A DNA stretch of 50,285 nt from JBBRNH01 sp038230415 (lineage in GTDB: Bacteria > Bacteroidota > Bacteroidia > Cytophagales > Spirosomataceae): assembly GCA_038230415.1 (NCBI GenBank), contig JBBRNH010000036.1:1-50285 (forward strand), read 5' to 3'. Below the pieces are notes generated by a model. The model worked only from the letters and a program-made list of their open reading frames with translations, ran no database searches and was not told the origin of the DNA. The translations under genes and the position numbers were made by a program. Below are positions 19,471 through 28,389 of the stretch, one piece after another (within the stretch, counting starts at the first letter, position 1; each line of letters starts with the position of its first letter).

Positions 19471-20787
19471 TTACGCGCTCACAAACGTCCAGAGCAAATA
19501 ACCGTTCAGCCCGATGATGATGGCCGCCACCGCCCAGGCCGTGACTGACAGCCAGCCCGGATTGACGAACACGCCCATTTTTAGCCGGTTAGCCGTGAAA
19601 CTCACCAACGGCACCACCGCAAAACTGAGTTGGACTGATAGCACCACCTGACTCAACACCAACAGTTGGGTGGTGCCGCGTTCGCCATAAATGAGGGCCA
19701 CCACTAAGGCCGGTACGATGGCTACCAACCGCGTGATGAGCCGCCGAAGCCAGGGTTTGAGCCGCAGATTCAGAAAACCTTCCATCACAATCTGCCCCGC
19801 CAGGGTGCCGGTCAGCGTTGAGTTTTGGCCCGAAGCCAGCAATGCCACCGCAAACAAGGCACTCGCCAACTGCACCCCCAACAGCGGGTCTAAGAGCCGG
19901 TGTGCGTCGGTGATGTCGGCCACGTTCTGATTGCCGGAGCCATGAAACGCAGCCGCCGACAAAATCAGGATAGCCGCGTTGATAAAAAACGCCAGCAGCA
20001 GAGACACCGTTGAGTCTATCGTGGCGAACTTGATGGCCTTGCGTCGGCCCGGTTCGGTACGCGGAAAATCGCGGGTTTGCACAATGCTGGAGTGCAGATA
20101 GAGGTTGTGCGGCATCACGGTTGCGCCCAGAATCCCGATGGCGAGGTACAACATTTGGGGGTTGGTGACGATGGCTAATTTGGGCAACAGCCCGCCCGTA
20201 ATGGCCGCCAAGCTGGGGTGAGACACGATCATCTCGTAACCGAAGCAAACCACAATCACCAGGATAAACCCGGCCACCACGCGCTCTAAGGTCTGAAAAC
20301 CACGATGTTGCAGGTACAGCAGCAGCAGTACATCCAGCACCGTGATCCCGATACCGACCGGCAACGGCAGGCCAAACAGCAGGTTCAGGGCAATGGCCGA
20401 GCCGATGACCTCGGCCAGATCGCAGGCGGCAATGGCAATTTCGGCCAGCACCCACAATACCAACGATACCGGGCGGCTGTACGAATCGCGGCAGGCCTGG
20501 GCCAGGTCGCGCCCGGTGGCAATGCCGAGTTTCAGCGACAGGTGCTGCAAGAGCATGGCAAACAGGTTAGAAATCAAAATCACCGACAGCAGCGTGTAAC
20601 CAAACTGCGCCCCGCCCGCAATGTCGGTGGCCCAGTTGCCGGGGTCCATATAGCCCACGGCCACCATCAGGCCCGGCCCGGCGTAGGCACCGAGGGTTTT
20701 CCAGAAACCGGCGTTGACCGGCACCCGCACCGAACTGTGTACTTCTGGCAGCGACTGGGTTATAACATCTTGGCGAAATGCGTTCAT
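19471..20787 (-). CDS. mntH: Nramp-family Mn(2+)/divalent metal transporter
   Basis: Proton-coupled uptake of Mn2+ (and Fe2+) across the inner membrane. The two metal-binding signatures of the Nramp family are present: DPGN at residues 48-51 in TM1 and MPHN at 225-228 in TM6. About eleven hydrophobic segments are visible; 438 residues is a normal length. I take the ATG at 20787; the frame also opens at a GTG at 20805, which would add six residues. It is divergent from a DtxR/MntR-type regulator, and a perfect palindrome lies between them, so repression by Mn-loaded MntR is the likely control. Confidence 0.95.
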   Translation of the reverse strand: MNAFRQDVITQSLPEVHSSVRVPVNAGFWKTLGAYAGPGLMVAVGYMDPGNWATDIAGGAQFGYTLLSVILISNLFAMLLQHLSLKLGIATGRDLAQACRDSYSRPVSLVLWVLAEIAIAACDLAEVIGSAIALNLLFGLPLPVGIGITVLDVLLLLYLQHRGFQTLERVVAGFILVIVVCFGYEMIVSHPSLAAITGGLLPKLAIVTNPQMLYLAIGILGATVMPHNLYLHSSIVQTRDFPRTEPGRRKAIKFATIDSTVSLLLAFFINAAILILSAAAFHGSGNQNVADITDAHRLLDPLLGVQLASALFAVALLASGQNSTLTGTLAGQIVMEGFLNLRLKPWLRRLITRLVAIVPALVVALIYGERGTTQLLVLSQVVLSVQLSFAVVPLVSFTANRLKMGVFVNPGWLSVTAWAVAAIIIGLNGYLLWTFVSA

Positions 20788-20837
20788 AAATTGACTTACC
20801 AGCACAGGCTGTTATTGACTAAAAACGGGGGAGATTA

Positions 20838-20859
20838 AAATTTAGATTCGTCTAAATTT
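20838..20859. promoter_or_regulatory. MntR/DtxR-type operator palindrome
   Basis: AAATTTAGA-ttcg-TCTAAATTT: perfect 9-bp arms around a 4-base spacer, in the gap between divergent mntH and mntR. The position, 50 bases before the mntH ATG and over the -33 box of mntR, fits a shared operator for both genes. Confidence 0.75.
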
Positions 20860-20889
20860 GCCTTAACTACTTCCCGAAAACTATTTTTG
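20857..20889 (+). promoter_or_regulatory. Promoter of mntR
   Basis: TTTG at 20857-20860 and TATTTTTG at 20882-20889, 21 bases apart, match the Bacteroidota -33/-7 pair (TTTG and TAnnTTTG). The -33 box overlaps the right arm of the operator, so bound regulator would block its own transcription. Confidence 0.65.
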
Positions 20890-20925
20890 TAGCGAAACTG
20901 TTCCCGAACTTTACCGAAAATAGTG

Positions 20926-21579
20926 ATGGCGAGCTTCACGGAAGAAAACTACCTCAAACTCATCTACGCCCTCTCGGCTCAACAGCCCGACGGCGTGACC
21001 ACTAATGCCTTAGCCGAACGAACCAACACGCGGGCGGCTTCGGTGTCGGATATGCTGCGGAAATTGGCCGAAAAGGGGTTGGTACATTACCGCAAGTATC
21101 AGGGCGTAACGCTCACCAACGAAGGCCGACGGCAGGCCCTGCAAATCATCCGGCGGCACCGGCTCTGGGAGGTGTTTTTGGTGGAGAAACTCGGTTTTGG
21201 CTGGGACGAAGTGCATGATATGGCCGAAGAACTCGAACACATCCGGGCCGACGAACTCACCGACCGGCTATCCGTATTTTTGGGCAACCCGCAATTTGAC
21301 CCGCACGGCGACCCGATTCCTACGCCATCGGGCGAGTTACCGCCGACCCGTTATCATCCGTTGTGCGACGTGGCCGCTGGCGAAACCGTGCCGATTATGG
21401 GCGTGTTGCAACACAGCCCGGCCTTTCTGCAACACCTCAACAAGGCGGGGTTAGTGCTGGGCTGCGTTGTTAAAGTTTGTGAAATCAGTGTTTTTGATCG
21501 GTCGGTGGCGTTATCAATCGGCGACCAACCGGCTATTTTTGTGAGTTATGAGGTAGCGCGGAATGTGTTGGTGGGGTAA
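20926..21579 (+). CDS. mntR: DtxR/MntR-family metal-dependent repressor
   Basis: 217 residues, three-domain type. An N-terminal winged helix (about 1-70, with TNTRAASVSDMLRKLAEKGLV as recognition region) is followed by the dimerisation and metal-binding domain (about 70-140, rich in H, D, E: HRLWEVFLVEKLGF, EVHDMAEELEHI), and a C-terminal FeoA/SH3-like domain (about 145-215, GETVPIMGVLQHS). The start is taken as ATG 20926; a GTG directly before it would add one residue. Divergent from mntH, so it is most likely the manganese sensor; an iron-sensing IdeR-like role cannot be excluded from sequence. Confidence 0.9.
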   Translation: MASFTEENYLKLIYALSAQQPDGVTTNALAERTNTRAASVSDMLRKLAEKGLVHYRKYQGVTLTNEGRRQALQIIRRHRLWEVFLVEKLGFGWDEVHDMAEELEHIRADELTDRLSVFLGNPQFDPHGDPIPTPSGELPPTRYHPLCDVAAGETVPIMGVLQHSPAFLQHLNKAGLVLGCVVKVCEISVFDRSVALSIGDQPAIFVSYEVARNVLVG

Positions 21580-21677
21580 AATTGGGCAGAACGGGATGCC
21601 TGGTACTTTACTTTCATCAGGCGTTGAGGGACCAATTCAGCGTTGTTTTTGTCACGTCCGCAAAAGACCGAAACAAC

Positions 21678-21899
21678 ATGAAGGCAGCTATACAAAACAA
21701 AAAAATCTACTGGCTGACCGTTGAAGACGTTCAAACCGTAGCACAGGACAAATTAGGGAGGGATTTAATAATATCTGAGATAAAACAACTCGAAGACCTG
21801 ATTGCCGGCAGGATAGACTGGCATGAAGCGATTTCCGGTGCTATTGATCAGCAATTTCCTGACGAACGGGATGCTTGGGACGGGGGCGAAGACGTGTAA
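21678..21899 (+). CDS. Small unknown protein ahead of the DNA methyltransferase
   Basis: 73 residues from ATG 21678 (MKAAIQNKKIYWLTVEDVQ); the frame is open further back but without an ATG. Acidic, with a helical centre (DLIISEIKQLEDLIAGRIDW) and the C-terminus DAWDGGEDV. It ends 11 bases before the methyltransferase ATG, so it is probably co-transcribed with the modification gene. I do not recognise a family; a regulatory or accessory role in the restriction-modification locus is only a guess. Confidence 0.6.
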   Translation: MKAAIQNKKIYWLTVEDVQTVAQDKLGRDLIISEIKQLEDLIAGRIDWHEAISGAIDQQFPDERDAWDGGEDV

Positions 21900-21910
21900 C
21901 CAGATACAGA

Positions 21911-22804
21911 ATGATTGCTGAACAGCCGAAACTAAATAGCCTGTCGTTGCCTGAAAAATTAGGCAACTGGCAAATCAACAGGGTGCATCATGCCGATTGT
22001 CTGGCAGGAATGAAGGGCCTGCCCGACGACTGTATTGATGTGGTTGTCACCAGCCCGCCTTATTGGGGGCAACGGGGCGACGATGGCATTGGCCTTGAAG
22101 CCGACCCACGTGAGTACATCGCCAATCTGACTACGATTCTGTTGGAGGCCAATCGGGTTATGAAACCAGAAGGGTTATTATGGCTAAATCTCGGCGATGC
22201 GTACAATACGCCAATCAACTGGAAAGAAAACGACTATGTGTACAGCACGTTAGGGGCAGACAAAAAAGGGTTTGCCGCTACCAACTCGGCCTATACCAAA
22301 AACCGGGGTAGCCGCCGGGCATTTATTGACAAATCGGATCAGTGGCTTCAATACGGCAACTTACTGGCTCTGCCGTTCCGATTGGTGATCGCGCTCTGTG
22401 ATGCCGGTATGCTGTATCGGGGCGAGGTGATTTGGGCTAAACGAAAAGCCATGCCCGAAGGCCGCTGCCGCCGACCGCACCGCAAGCACGAAAGCATTTA
22501 TTTGTTAGCAAAAACAGAACAACATTTATTTACGACTCACCCACCCGTGCCATCGGTATGGGACGTGAAAGCGGGGTCAAATCAGACCCACCATACCAGC
22601 ACCTTTCCCGACGAACTGCCCGCTATGTGTATTCAGGCCAGCGGTATCGAGACCGGACTGATTTTAGACCCGTTCATGGGCAGTGGCACAACGGCACTGG
22701 CTGCCAGGCGATTAGGGTTTGATTTTATTGGCTTTGAACTTAACGAAGCAAATGCACGGGTAGCAAACGAGCGGATCAACACAATGCCATTGTCATTATT
22801 TTAG
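21911..22804 (+). CDS. Type II DNA methyltransferase, beta class, probably N4-cytosine
   Basis: 297 residues from ATG 21911. The catalytic motif TSPPYW (residues 47-52) comes before the AdoMet-binding motif DPFMGSGTT (near 252), the permuted order of beta-class N4C/N6A enzymes; SPPY is usual for N4-methylcytosine. It transfers a methyl group from AdoMet to protect host DNA. The last nine bases overlap the end of the convergent restriction enzyme gene. If the nuclease belongs to the CCGG group, as argued there, the target probably contains CCGG. Confidence 0.9.
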   Translation: MIAEQPKLNSLSLPEKLGNWQINRVHHADCLAGMKGLPDDCIDVVVTSPPYWGQRGDDGIGLEADPREYIANLTTILLEANRVMKPEGLLWLNLGDAYNTPINWKENDYVYSTLGADKKGFAATNSAYTKNRGSRRAFIDKSDQWLQYGNLLALPFRLVIALCDAGMLYRGEVIWAKRKAMPEGRCRRPHRKHESIYLLAKTEQHLFTTHPPVPSVWDVKAGSNQTHHTSTFPDELPAMCIQASGIETGLILDPFMGSGTTALAARRLGFDFIGFELNEANARVANERINTMPLSLF

Positions 22805-23953
22805 TCTCTGTTTCTGATCCTCTCGAAACCGCTCCCAGGAACTGACCAAGTAGCCGGGAAGCGGGTCATTACCATCAAAAGCCGATACGAAAATACGTTT
22901 TCCACTGAGCGTCATTTCCGGGCTGGCTACGGTTCGGAGGTTATAGGAAAAGCAGACATCAAACGAGCCATGCTCTTCAATATATCGTCGTTTATCGCTC
23001 GGCGCATCAATCGTTCCGAACTCACCTCGGTTTACTAAATCACCGGTTGGGGGTGGATATGATTTCGCATCAAACGTGAATAAGCAACTGAGATACCCCT
23101 TCCGCATCATTGCTTCGCTACACGGCACATCATCAGAAACGCGCTCGGCTAATGAGGCCTTGCAATGAATACCGCCAAACATAACAGGCTGTTTGCCAGC
23201 CGTGCTGTATAGCGCAATGTCTAATTTCGAGTTACCAACGGTCCCGTAGATACCAATTTCGGAGAGTGCATTTTTTCGTTGCTCCTCATTCGTCAATGGC
23301 TGCAACAGAATTTGATAGGGGGCCAATAATTCATTGTACCATTTTACCATAAAAAGTTCGAGTGCTTCACCACCAGCCCGCACCCAACTCTGCCCCGGAT
23401 CAGAACGATAATACTCCCGTAAATAGAGTCGGTAAATGATATGATGATAAATATCACTCGGATTTGTGTCAGGCATCGCCCGTATAGCGAGTTCAATCGC
23501 CTGGGCAATTGCATTGCGGTTTTTGATTAACGGCTTATCGGTGTTGAGTTGCGAGAAAATGCTGACAATCCGTTCTTCGGTTTTGATATACTGTTCTTTG
23601 GTAACGCCCTCTAATTCAACTTTAAATACGGATTCATCCGATGCCAGATTCAAAAAAATTCCACCCGGCGATTCATCAACCGTTGCCCGTAGCGGAACCG
23701 GATACTTCACATCAGAATGGGGTATCCAGCCGATGTCTTTAAAGAATCGCTGTGGCGCTACGCCTAAGCCCTTTAGCCAGTCTAACAATTCTATCGAATC
23801 TAAACGCCTTTCTTTCGTTTCTATCTTACCGATGTATGACTGCGGTTTACCAAGTTTCTCCGACAACCCGGTTTGCGTCTCTCCTTTACTCTCCCTAAGT
23901 GCGATTAGTTGGTTGATAAGAAGCTCGTACCGGGGATCGAAAATTGTTTTCAT
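22796..23953 (-). CDS. Type II restriction endonuclease with N-terminal HTH (BsaWI / CCGG-like)
   Basis: 385 residues. Residues 11-65 form an XRE-type helix-turn-helix (TQTGLSEKLGKPQSYIGKIETKERRLDSIE). The rest resembles the BsaWI-like restriction enzymes of the CCGG-cutting group: a PD-(D/E)XK-like set with D245 (KLDIAL), K265 (HCKAS) and a distant E280 (CSEAMM), the K-x14-E spacing being close to the shifted glutamate of Cfr10I/Bse634I enzymes. R271 in the same helix could read the CCGG core. Assignment to this group is from motifs only. It is convergent with and overlaps the methyltransferase. The fused HTH could let the enzyme control its own gene, replacing a separate controller protein. 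Confidence 0.85.
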   Translation of the reverse strand: MKTIFDPRYELLINQLIALRESKGETQTGLSEKLGKPQSYIGKIETKERRLDSIELLDWLKGLGVAPQRFFKDIGWIPHSDVKYPVPLRATVDESPGGIFLNLASDESVFKVELEGVTKEQYIKTEERIVSIFSQLNTDKPLIKNRNAIAQAIELAIRAMPDTNPSDIYHHIIYRLYLREYYRSDPGQSWVRAGGEALELFMVKWYNELLAPYQILLQPLTNEEQRKNALSEIGIYGTVGNSKLDIALYSTAGKQPVMFGGIHCKASLAERVSDDVPCSEAMMRKGYLSCLFTFDAKSYPPPTGDLVNRGEFGTIDAPSDKRRYIEEHGSFDVCFSYNLRTVASPEMTLSGKRIFVSAFDGNDPLPGYLVSSWERFREDQKQRLK

Positions 23954-23980
23954 ACGCCCAAATTCAGCCCATTCGTTCTT

Positions 23981-23997
23981 TATACCGTTTTAGTATA
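23981..23997. promoter_or_regulatory. Candidate operator upstream of the HTH-restriction enzyme
   Basis: TATAC-cgtttta-GTATA, a short palindrome 28 bases before the enzyme's ATG. A -7-like TGAATTTG (23959-23966, minus strand) lies between, so the palindrome covers the expected -33 region. Being a target of the enzyme's own HTH is inferred. Confidence 0.35.
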
Positions 23998-24028
23998 TTT
24001 TAACGATTCATCTCATAGATTCCAGTTG

Positions 24029-24036
24029 TACCTTTG
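24029..24036 (+). promoter_or_regulatory. -7 promoter element of the LptF/LptG gene
   Basis: TACCTTTG matches TAnnTTTG and sits 15 bases before ATG 24052, implying a very short leader. No clear -33 box. Confidence 0.6.
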
Positions 24037-24051
24037 CCCAAATTTCGCCCA

Positions 24052-25128
24052 ATGAAAATCCTCGATTGGTATATCCTGCGCCGGTTTCTGCAAACGTACC
24101 TGTTTGTGGTGCTGATTATTGTGCTGGTGGTGGTGGTGATTGACTACACTGAAAAGATTGACAATTTCAACCGCACCCACGCCCCGCTCAACGCCATTCT
24201 GTTTCAGTATTACCTGAATTTTATTCCCTATTGGGCCAACTACATCAGCCCGCTGATGATTTTTATTGCCGCCGTTTTTATGACTTCGCAACTCGCGGCC
24301 CGCACCGAAATTATCGCTATCCTCAGCACCGGCGTGAGTTTTGTGCGGCTCTTGGTGCCTTACGTTATCGGGGCCACGCTGGTTGGTATCCTGACCTATT
24401 TTATGGTGAATTACCTGATTCCGGTCGCCAACAAAAACCGCATTGCGTTTGAGCAGAAATACATTGACGATCAATACGTGTTCAGCGACCGGAACCTGCA
24501 CCTGAAAATCGCGCCGGAGATTTATGCGTATCTCGAAAGCTACAACAACCAAAACCGCACCGGCTACAAGTTTACCTTAGAGCAGATTCAGGGTAATCAA
24601 CTCAAACAGAAACTTACTGCCGACCGCATCGAATGGGACAGTACCCGGCGCAAGTGGGCCATTCAGGACTACCGGCTCCGCATCATTAACGGGCAGCAGG
24701 AAACGATCAAAACCGGCACCCGGCTCGACACGACGCTGAACATGAAACCCGCCGATTTCGACAACAACGTCAAACTCTTCGAGGCCCTGACCCTGCCCGA
24801 ACTCAATACCTACATTACCACACTCCGTAGCCGGGGGGCCGACGGTGTAGAAACCTACCTGCTCGAAAAATATTCGCGCGATACCCGCCCCTTCGCCATC
24901 CTGATTCTGACCGTGATCGGCGTGATTCTGTCGGCCCGCAAAAGTCGGCGGGGCGTGGGCTGGCAGGTAGCCCTGGGGTTTGCGCTCGCCTTTGTCTATC
25001 TGCTGTTTTTCATGCTCGCCAAGGGCATCGCCAACTCCGGGGCCATGAATCCGGTGCTGGCCGTGTGGCTCCCAAATTTAGTTTTTGCCGGTATCGGAGT
25101 GCTGTTGTACAATACGATACCCAAATGA
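24052..25128 (+). CDS. LptF/LptG-family permease of the LPS export system
   Basis: 358 residues from ATG 24052 (MKILDWYILRRFL), chosen because the -7 box lies just upstream; an in-frame start at 24034 would overlap that box. Three N-terminal membrane helices, a large periplasmic beta-jellyroll domain (about 140-255) and three C-terminal helices match YjgP/YjgQ proteins, which together with the LptB ATPase extract lipopolysaccharide from the inner membrane and pass it to LptC/LptA. Whether it is LptF or LptG cannot be decided, though the KILDWY start is LptG-like. Its stop overlaps the next ATG (ATGA). Confidence 0.9.
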   Translation: MKILDWYILRRFLQTYLFVVLIIVLVVVVIDYTEKIDNFNRTHAPLNAILFQYYLNFIPYWANYISPLMIFIAAVFMTSQLAARTEIIAILSTGVSFVRLLVPYVIGATLVGILTYFMVNYLIPVANKNRIAFEQKYIDDQYVFSDRNLHLKIAPEIYAYLESYNNQNRTGYKFTLEQIQGNQLKQKLTADRIEWDSTRRKWAIQDYRLRIINGQQETIKTGTRLDTTLNMKPADFDNNVKLFEALTLPELNTYITTLRSRGADGVETYLLEKYSRDTRPFAILILTVIGVILSARKSRRGVGWQVALGFALAFVYLLFFMLAKGIANSGAMNPVLAVWLPNLVFAGIGVLLYNTIPK

Positions 25129-26054
25129 AACCCTCGCTTCTCGACTACCTCCACCTGCATTTTATTGTCCTGATCTGGGGCTTTACTGCCGTGCTGGGTC
25201 TCCTGGCCGATTCAGTGTCGGCCTGGGGTTTGGTTATTCAGCGAACGCTCTGGGCGGCTGTCGGGCTGGGGATGGTGATGCTCGTCCGGCGGCAGAAAAC
25301 CCAGATTTCGAGGGGCGAAGTCATCAAACTCCTGGCCGTTGGCGTGATTCTGGCCGTGCATTGGTTCACGTTTTTCGGCTCGGCCCGCATCGCCAATGCG
25401 TCCATCAGCCTGGCCGGGTTAGCCACCGGGTCTTTGTGGTGCAGTTTGCTGGAGCCGTTGTTTTACCGCCGAAAAGTCCGCGCTTTGGAAGTCGGGCTGG
25501 GGCTGGTAGCGATGACGGGGCTATACGTGATTTTCCATTTCGAGTTTACGCACACGCTCGGTCTGGGGCTGGCCGTAATCACGGCGTTGCTCTCGGCGGT
25601 GTTCACGATTCTGAACAGTCAGTTTGTGAAACGCCACGACGCACTCACGATTACGTTCTACGAAATGCTCGGTGCAACCATCACCGGCAGTGTGCTGGCC
25701 CTTGTTTATCAGCAACTCGTGCCGAATGACCCCATCACGCTCTGGCCCACCGACCCCGTTGACTGGCTCTGGATTCTGACGCTGGCCGGGGTTTGCACGG
25801 TGTATGCCTACACGGCGGCAGTCTGGCTGATGACCAGATTTTCGCCCTTCGCCATCAACCTCACCGTTAACCTCGAACCCGTTTATGGTGTGGCCCTGGC
25901 GGTGCTGATCTTCGGCGAAAAAGAAAAGATGACCCCCGGTTTCTACGCCGGAGCCGCTATTATTCTGTCGGCGGTGCTGGCTTATCCCGTCCTGAGCCGG
26001 TTGCCCGAAAGTGGTTTTCCGCGATTCAGCCGCGCCAAAATCCGGGGCAATTGA
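25125..26054 (+). CDS. EamA-family (DMT superfamily) transporter
   Basis: 309 residues, with ten predicted membrane helices in two EamA repeats (about 5-135 and 150-290). GFTAVLG in the first helix and the ATGSLWCSLLEPLFYRRK segment are typical of drug/metabolite transporters. The substrate is unknown. The start ATG 25125 overlaps the stop of the Lpt permease by four bases, so it is translated from the same message. Confidence 0.9.
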   Translation: MKPSLLDYLHLHFIVLIWGFTAVLGLLADSVSAWGLVIQRTLWAAVGLGMVMLVRRQKTQISRGEVIKLLAVGVILAVHWFTFFGSARIANASISLAGLATGSLWCSLLEPLFYRRKVRALEVGLGLVAMTGLYVIFHFEFTHTLGLGLAVITALLSAVFTILNSQFVKRHDALTITFYEMLGATITGSVLALVYQQLVPNDPITLWPTDPVDWLWILTLAGVCTVYAYTAAVWLMTRFSPFAINLTVNLEPVYGVALAVLIFGEKEKMTPGFYAGAAIILSAVLAYPVLSRLPESGFPRFSRAKIRGN

Positions 26055-26097
26055 CCAAGCGAAACCACAAGAATGAAGCCGGTGGCGATTGATGTTC

Positions 26098-26105
26098 TAC
26101 TTTTG
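26098..26105 (+). promoter_or_regulatory. -7 promoter element before the DUF6056 gene
   Basis: TACTTTTG matches TAnnTTTG, 32 bases before ATG 26138. It suggests a new transcript starts here rather than simple read-through from the EamA gene. Confidence 0.55.
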
Positions 26106-26137
26106 CGCCATAATTCCCGTTTTCAAGCTGTGCATTA

Positions 26138-27583
26138 ATGAAGTACCCGCTCGTTCAAGTTGTTGCCATCACATCGGTTGCCATCCTGTTTTTAGCCGCC
26201 TTTGTGCCGTTGCTGGTGCTGTCGCTGCACAACCACCCGTCTGCCGCCGACGACTATTGCTTTGCCGATACGGCGGTGCGGCATGGCTTCTGGCAGGCGC
26301 AAAAATTTTACTACGATGGCTGGACGGGCCGCTACTTCTCCAATTTTCTGGTTCACGGCAACCCGCTTGTCTGGGGCTGGTACAACGGGTTCCGGCTCAT
26401 TCCGGCCATTGCCGCAACGGGTTTACTATTGGCTCTCGGCGCGTTGGTGAGCGAGCTGCTGCGGGGCAGTTCAGCGGGGCTGCAAACGAGGCCAACAGTC
26501 TGGCTAACTACCGCACTGCTGTTTTTTGTGCTGATTATGGCCCTGCAAAGCGTGGTCGAAGCGTTTTTCTGGACGGCTGCGGTAGCTTCCTACACCGTGC
26601 CAACCGCGCTTACGCTCTATCTCATGGCCGTGATTATCCGGTGGTATCGGCTTCGCCAAACACCGACAAAAGCCCTCACCGCTGTCTGGTCTGCGTTTCT
26701 GGTGTTTGCCATTGTCGGCTCCGGCGAAACCCACCTGATTCTGATTGTGCTGCTACTGCTGACGCTGGCGGGCTACCGGCTGGTTTTTCAACAAACACCC
26801 GACTGGTTTCTGATTGGCCTCGTGCTGGTGTCGTTCGTGTCGAGCTGGCTGCTATTTCGTGCGCCCGGCAATGCCATTCGCATGGGCGGCAACCCGCATA
26901 GTGGCGAGTTTCTGGTATCACTCGTGTCGTCGTTCGGCTGGCTGGCGCAAACGGTAGGCGGCTGGTTACTGAAAACGCCGGTGCTGCCGTTGTCGCTGCT
27001 TTTTTTGCCGGTAGCTACTAAAATCACCCGGCCCGGCGCACCCACGCGGGCATTGTTTGGCGTTCCGGGCTGGTTGATTATTCCGGTTTTTGTGGGATTG
27101 ATTGCGGCAATGGTATTCCCGTCATACTACGGGATCGGGTTGCCCCCCGCCAACCGCACCATAAACGTGATTTTTATTTTCTTTCTCGTCGGCTGGTTTT
27201 ATACGCTGGCAACGCTGGTGCGGGCGGCTGGCTGGGGCGGGCGAAGCGCGGGCAATATGGGCGGCTGGTTTGGTCAACTCACCAAAACCACGCCCGCTTG
27301 GGTGGTGGTGCTGGCCGGCATCTGGATTGTGGCGGGGTTGTGGTTCAGCGTGTCTATGCGGCAGATGTACAACGACCTCCGGCTCGGTTATGCCGCCACG
27401 TATGACCGCGAGATGACCGCCCGTCATGAACAACTCATGCGGCCTGGCAAAACGCTGATCGTGAAACCAATCAGCGTTTATCCGCCGAGTTTGTTTGTCG
27501 AAGATATCCAGGCCAATCCAAAATTCCTCTGGAACACCTGTCAGGCTGGCTATTACGGCCACGAAACGATTGTTTTAAAATAG
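26138..27583 (+). CDS. DUF6056-type polytopic membrane protein
   Basis: 481 residues with about eleven transmembrane segments. After the first helix comes HPSAADDYCFADTAVRHGF, the usual acidic loop of DUF6056 proteins, a family resembling GT-C membrane glycosyltransferases in which acidic residues after TM1 act on lipid-linked sugars. The periplasmic C-terminal region (about 410-481) is soluble. Followed by a GT2 enzyme and a further polytopic protein of similar layout, so a role in assembling a surface glycan is inferred, not shown. Confidence 0.75.
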   Translation: MKYPLVQVVAITSVAILFLAAFVPLLVLSLHNHPSAADDYCFADTAVRHGFWQAQKFYYDGWTGRYFSNFLVHGNPLVWGWYNGFRLIPAIAATGLLLALGALVSELLRGSSAGLQTRPTVWLTTALLFFVLIMALQSVVEAFFWTAAVASYTVPTALTLYLMAVIIRWYRLRQTPTKALTAVWSAFLVFAIVGSGETHLILIVLLLLTLAGYRLVFQQTPDWFLIGLVLVSFVSSWLLFRAPGNAIRMGGNPHSGEFLVSLVSSFGWLAQTVGGWLLKTPVLPLSLLFLPVATKITRPGAPTRALFGVPGWLIIPVFVGLIAAMVFPSYYGIGLPPANRTINVIFIFFLVGWFYTLATLVRAAGWGGRSAGNMGGWFGQLTKTTPAWVVVLAGIWIVAGLWFSVSMRQMYNDLRLGYAATYDREMTARHEQLMRPGKTLIVKPISVYPPSLFVEDIQANPKFLWNTCQAGYYGHETIVLK

Positions 27584-27588
27584 TGGCA

Positions 27589-27659
27589 AGTGGTCAGTAG
27601 CAAGTGACTGGTTCCTGCCGGGCGAAGCACTAACCACTGACCACTAACCACTGACCACT
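27589..27659. repeat. Inverted and tandem repeat between membrane-protein and GT2 genes
   Basis: AGTGGTCAGT at 27589 is the reverse complement of ACTGACCACT at 27636 and again at 27650; the unit taaccactgaccac is directly repeated at 27631 and 27645. It lies between the stop at 27583 and the GT2 start at 27664 and could fold as a hairpin in the shared transcript. Confidence 0.75.
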
Positions 27660-27663
27660 AACT

Positions 27664-28389
27664 TTGATTTACGTCATAATCCCCTGCTTCAACGAAGCCG
27701 ACCGGCTGCCCACCGATGCGTTTGTGGACTACACGAAGGCCCATCCCGACGTGCGGTTTTATTTCGTTGACGATGGCAGTACCGACCAAACCCGCGCCCT
27801 CCTCGAAAAAGTAGCGGCCCAAAACCCCAACAATTTAGAAGCCCTGATTTTATCCAAAAATCAGGGTAAGGCCGGGGCGGTTCGGGCCGGGATGCTGCAC
27901 ATTGCCAACCGGCACTGCACCCACATCGGCTTTTTGGATGCCGACCTTGCCACACCTCTTGATGCCATTGCTGATTTTCGGGCAATCCTGACCCAACAAC
28001 CGGGTTTGGAACTGCTGATGGGGTCACGGGTGAAGATTTTTGGTACGCAGATCGAGCGCGACGGATTCCGGCATTATGCGGGCCGGGTGATTGCCACGTT
28101 TATCAGTAGCATTCTGCAACTCGGCGTGTATGACACCCAATGCGGGGCCAAATTTTTCCGGCGCGATGTGGTGCAGGGCTTGTTTTCGGAGCCGTTTCTG
28201 AGTCCCTGGCTGTTTGATGTCGAGATTTTAGCCCGGCTTATCCGCCAATATGGGCGCAACGGCCTGACCGGGCGCGTGGCCGAGATGCCGTTGAAGCAAT
28301 GGCTCGAAAAAGGCGGCTCAAAAGTAAAACTGTCTTATTTTTTCAAGCTCTGGTATGAGTTGTACCGGATTCATCAGAAATACAAGTGA
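27664..28389 (+). CDS. Glycosyltransferase family 2 (dolichyl/polyprenyl-phosphate sugar synthase-like)
   Basis: 241 residues with a GT-A fold. The start is a TTG (MIYVIIPCFNEADRL), since the protein begins at the expected first strand and no ATG lies near. The nucleotide-binding motif VDDGSTDQT is near residues 36-44, GKAGAVRAGM near 70, and the DxD metal site is in FLDADLATP near 95. It most resembles ALG5/DPM1-type enzymes that load one sugar onto a polyprenyl phosphate at the inner membrane. Neighbouring polytopic proteins may use that donor. It shares TGATG with the next start, showing translational coupling. Confidence 0.88.
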   Translation: MIYVIIPCFNEADRLPTDAFVDYTKAHPDVRFYFVDDGSTDQTRALLEKVAAQNPNNLEALILSKNQGKAGAVRAGMLHIANRHCTHIGFLDADLATPLDAIADFRAILTQQPGLELLMGSRVKIFGTQIERDGFRHYAGRVIATFISSILQLGVYDTQCGAKFFRRDVVQGLFSEPFLSPWLFDVEILARLIRQYGRNGLTGRVAEMPLKQWLEKGGSKVKLSYFFKLWYELYRIHQKYK

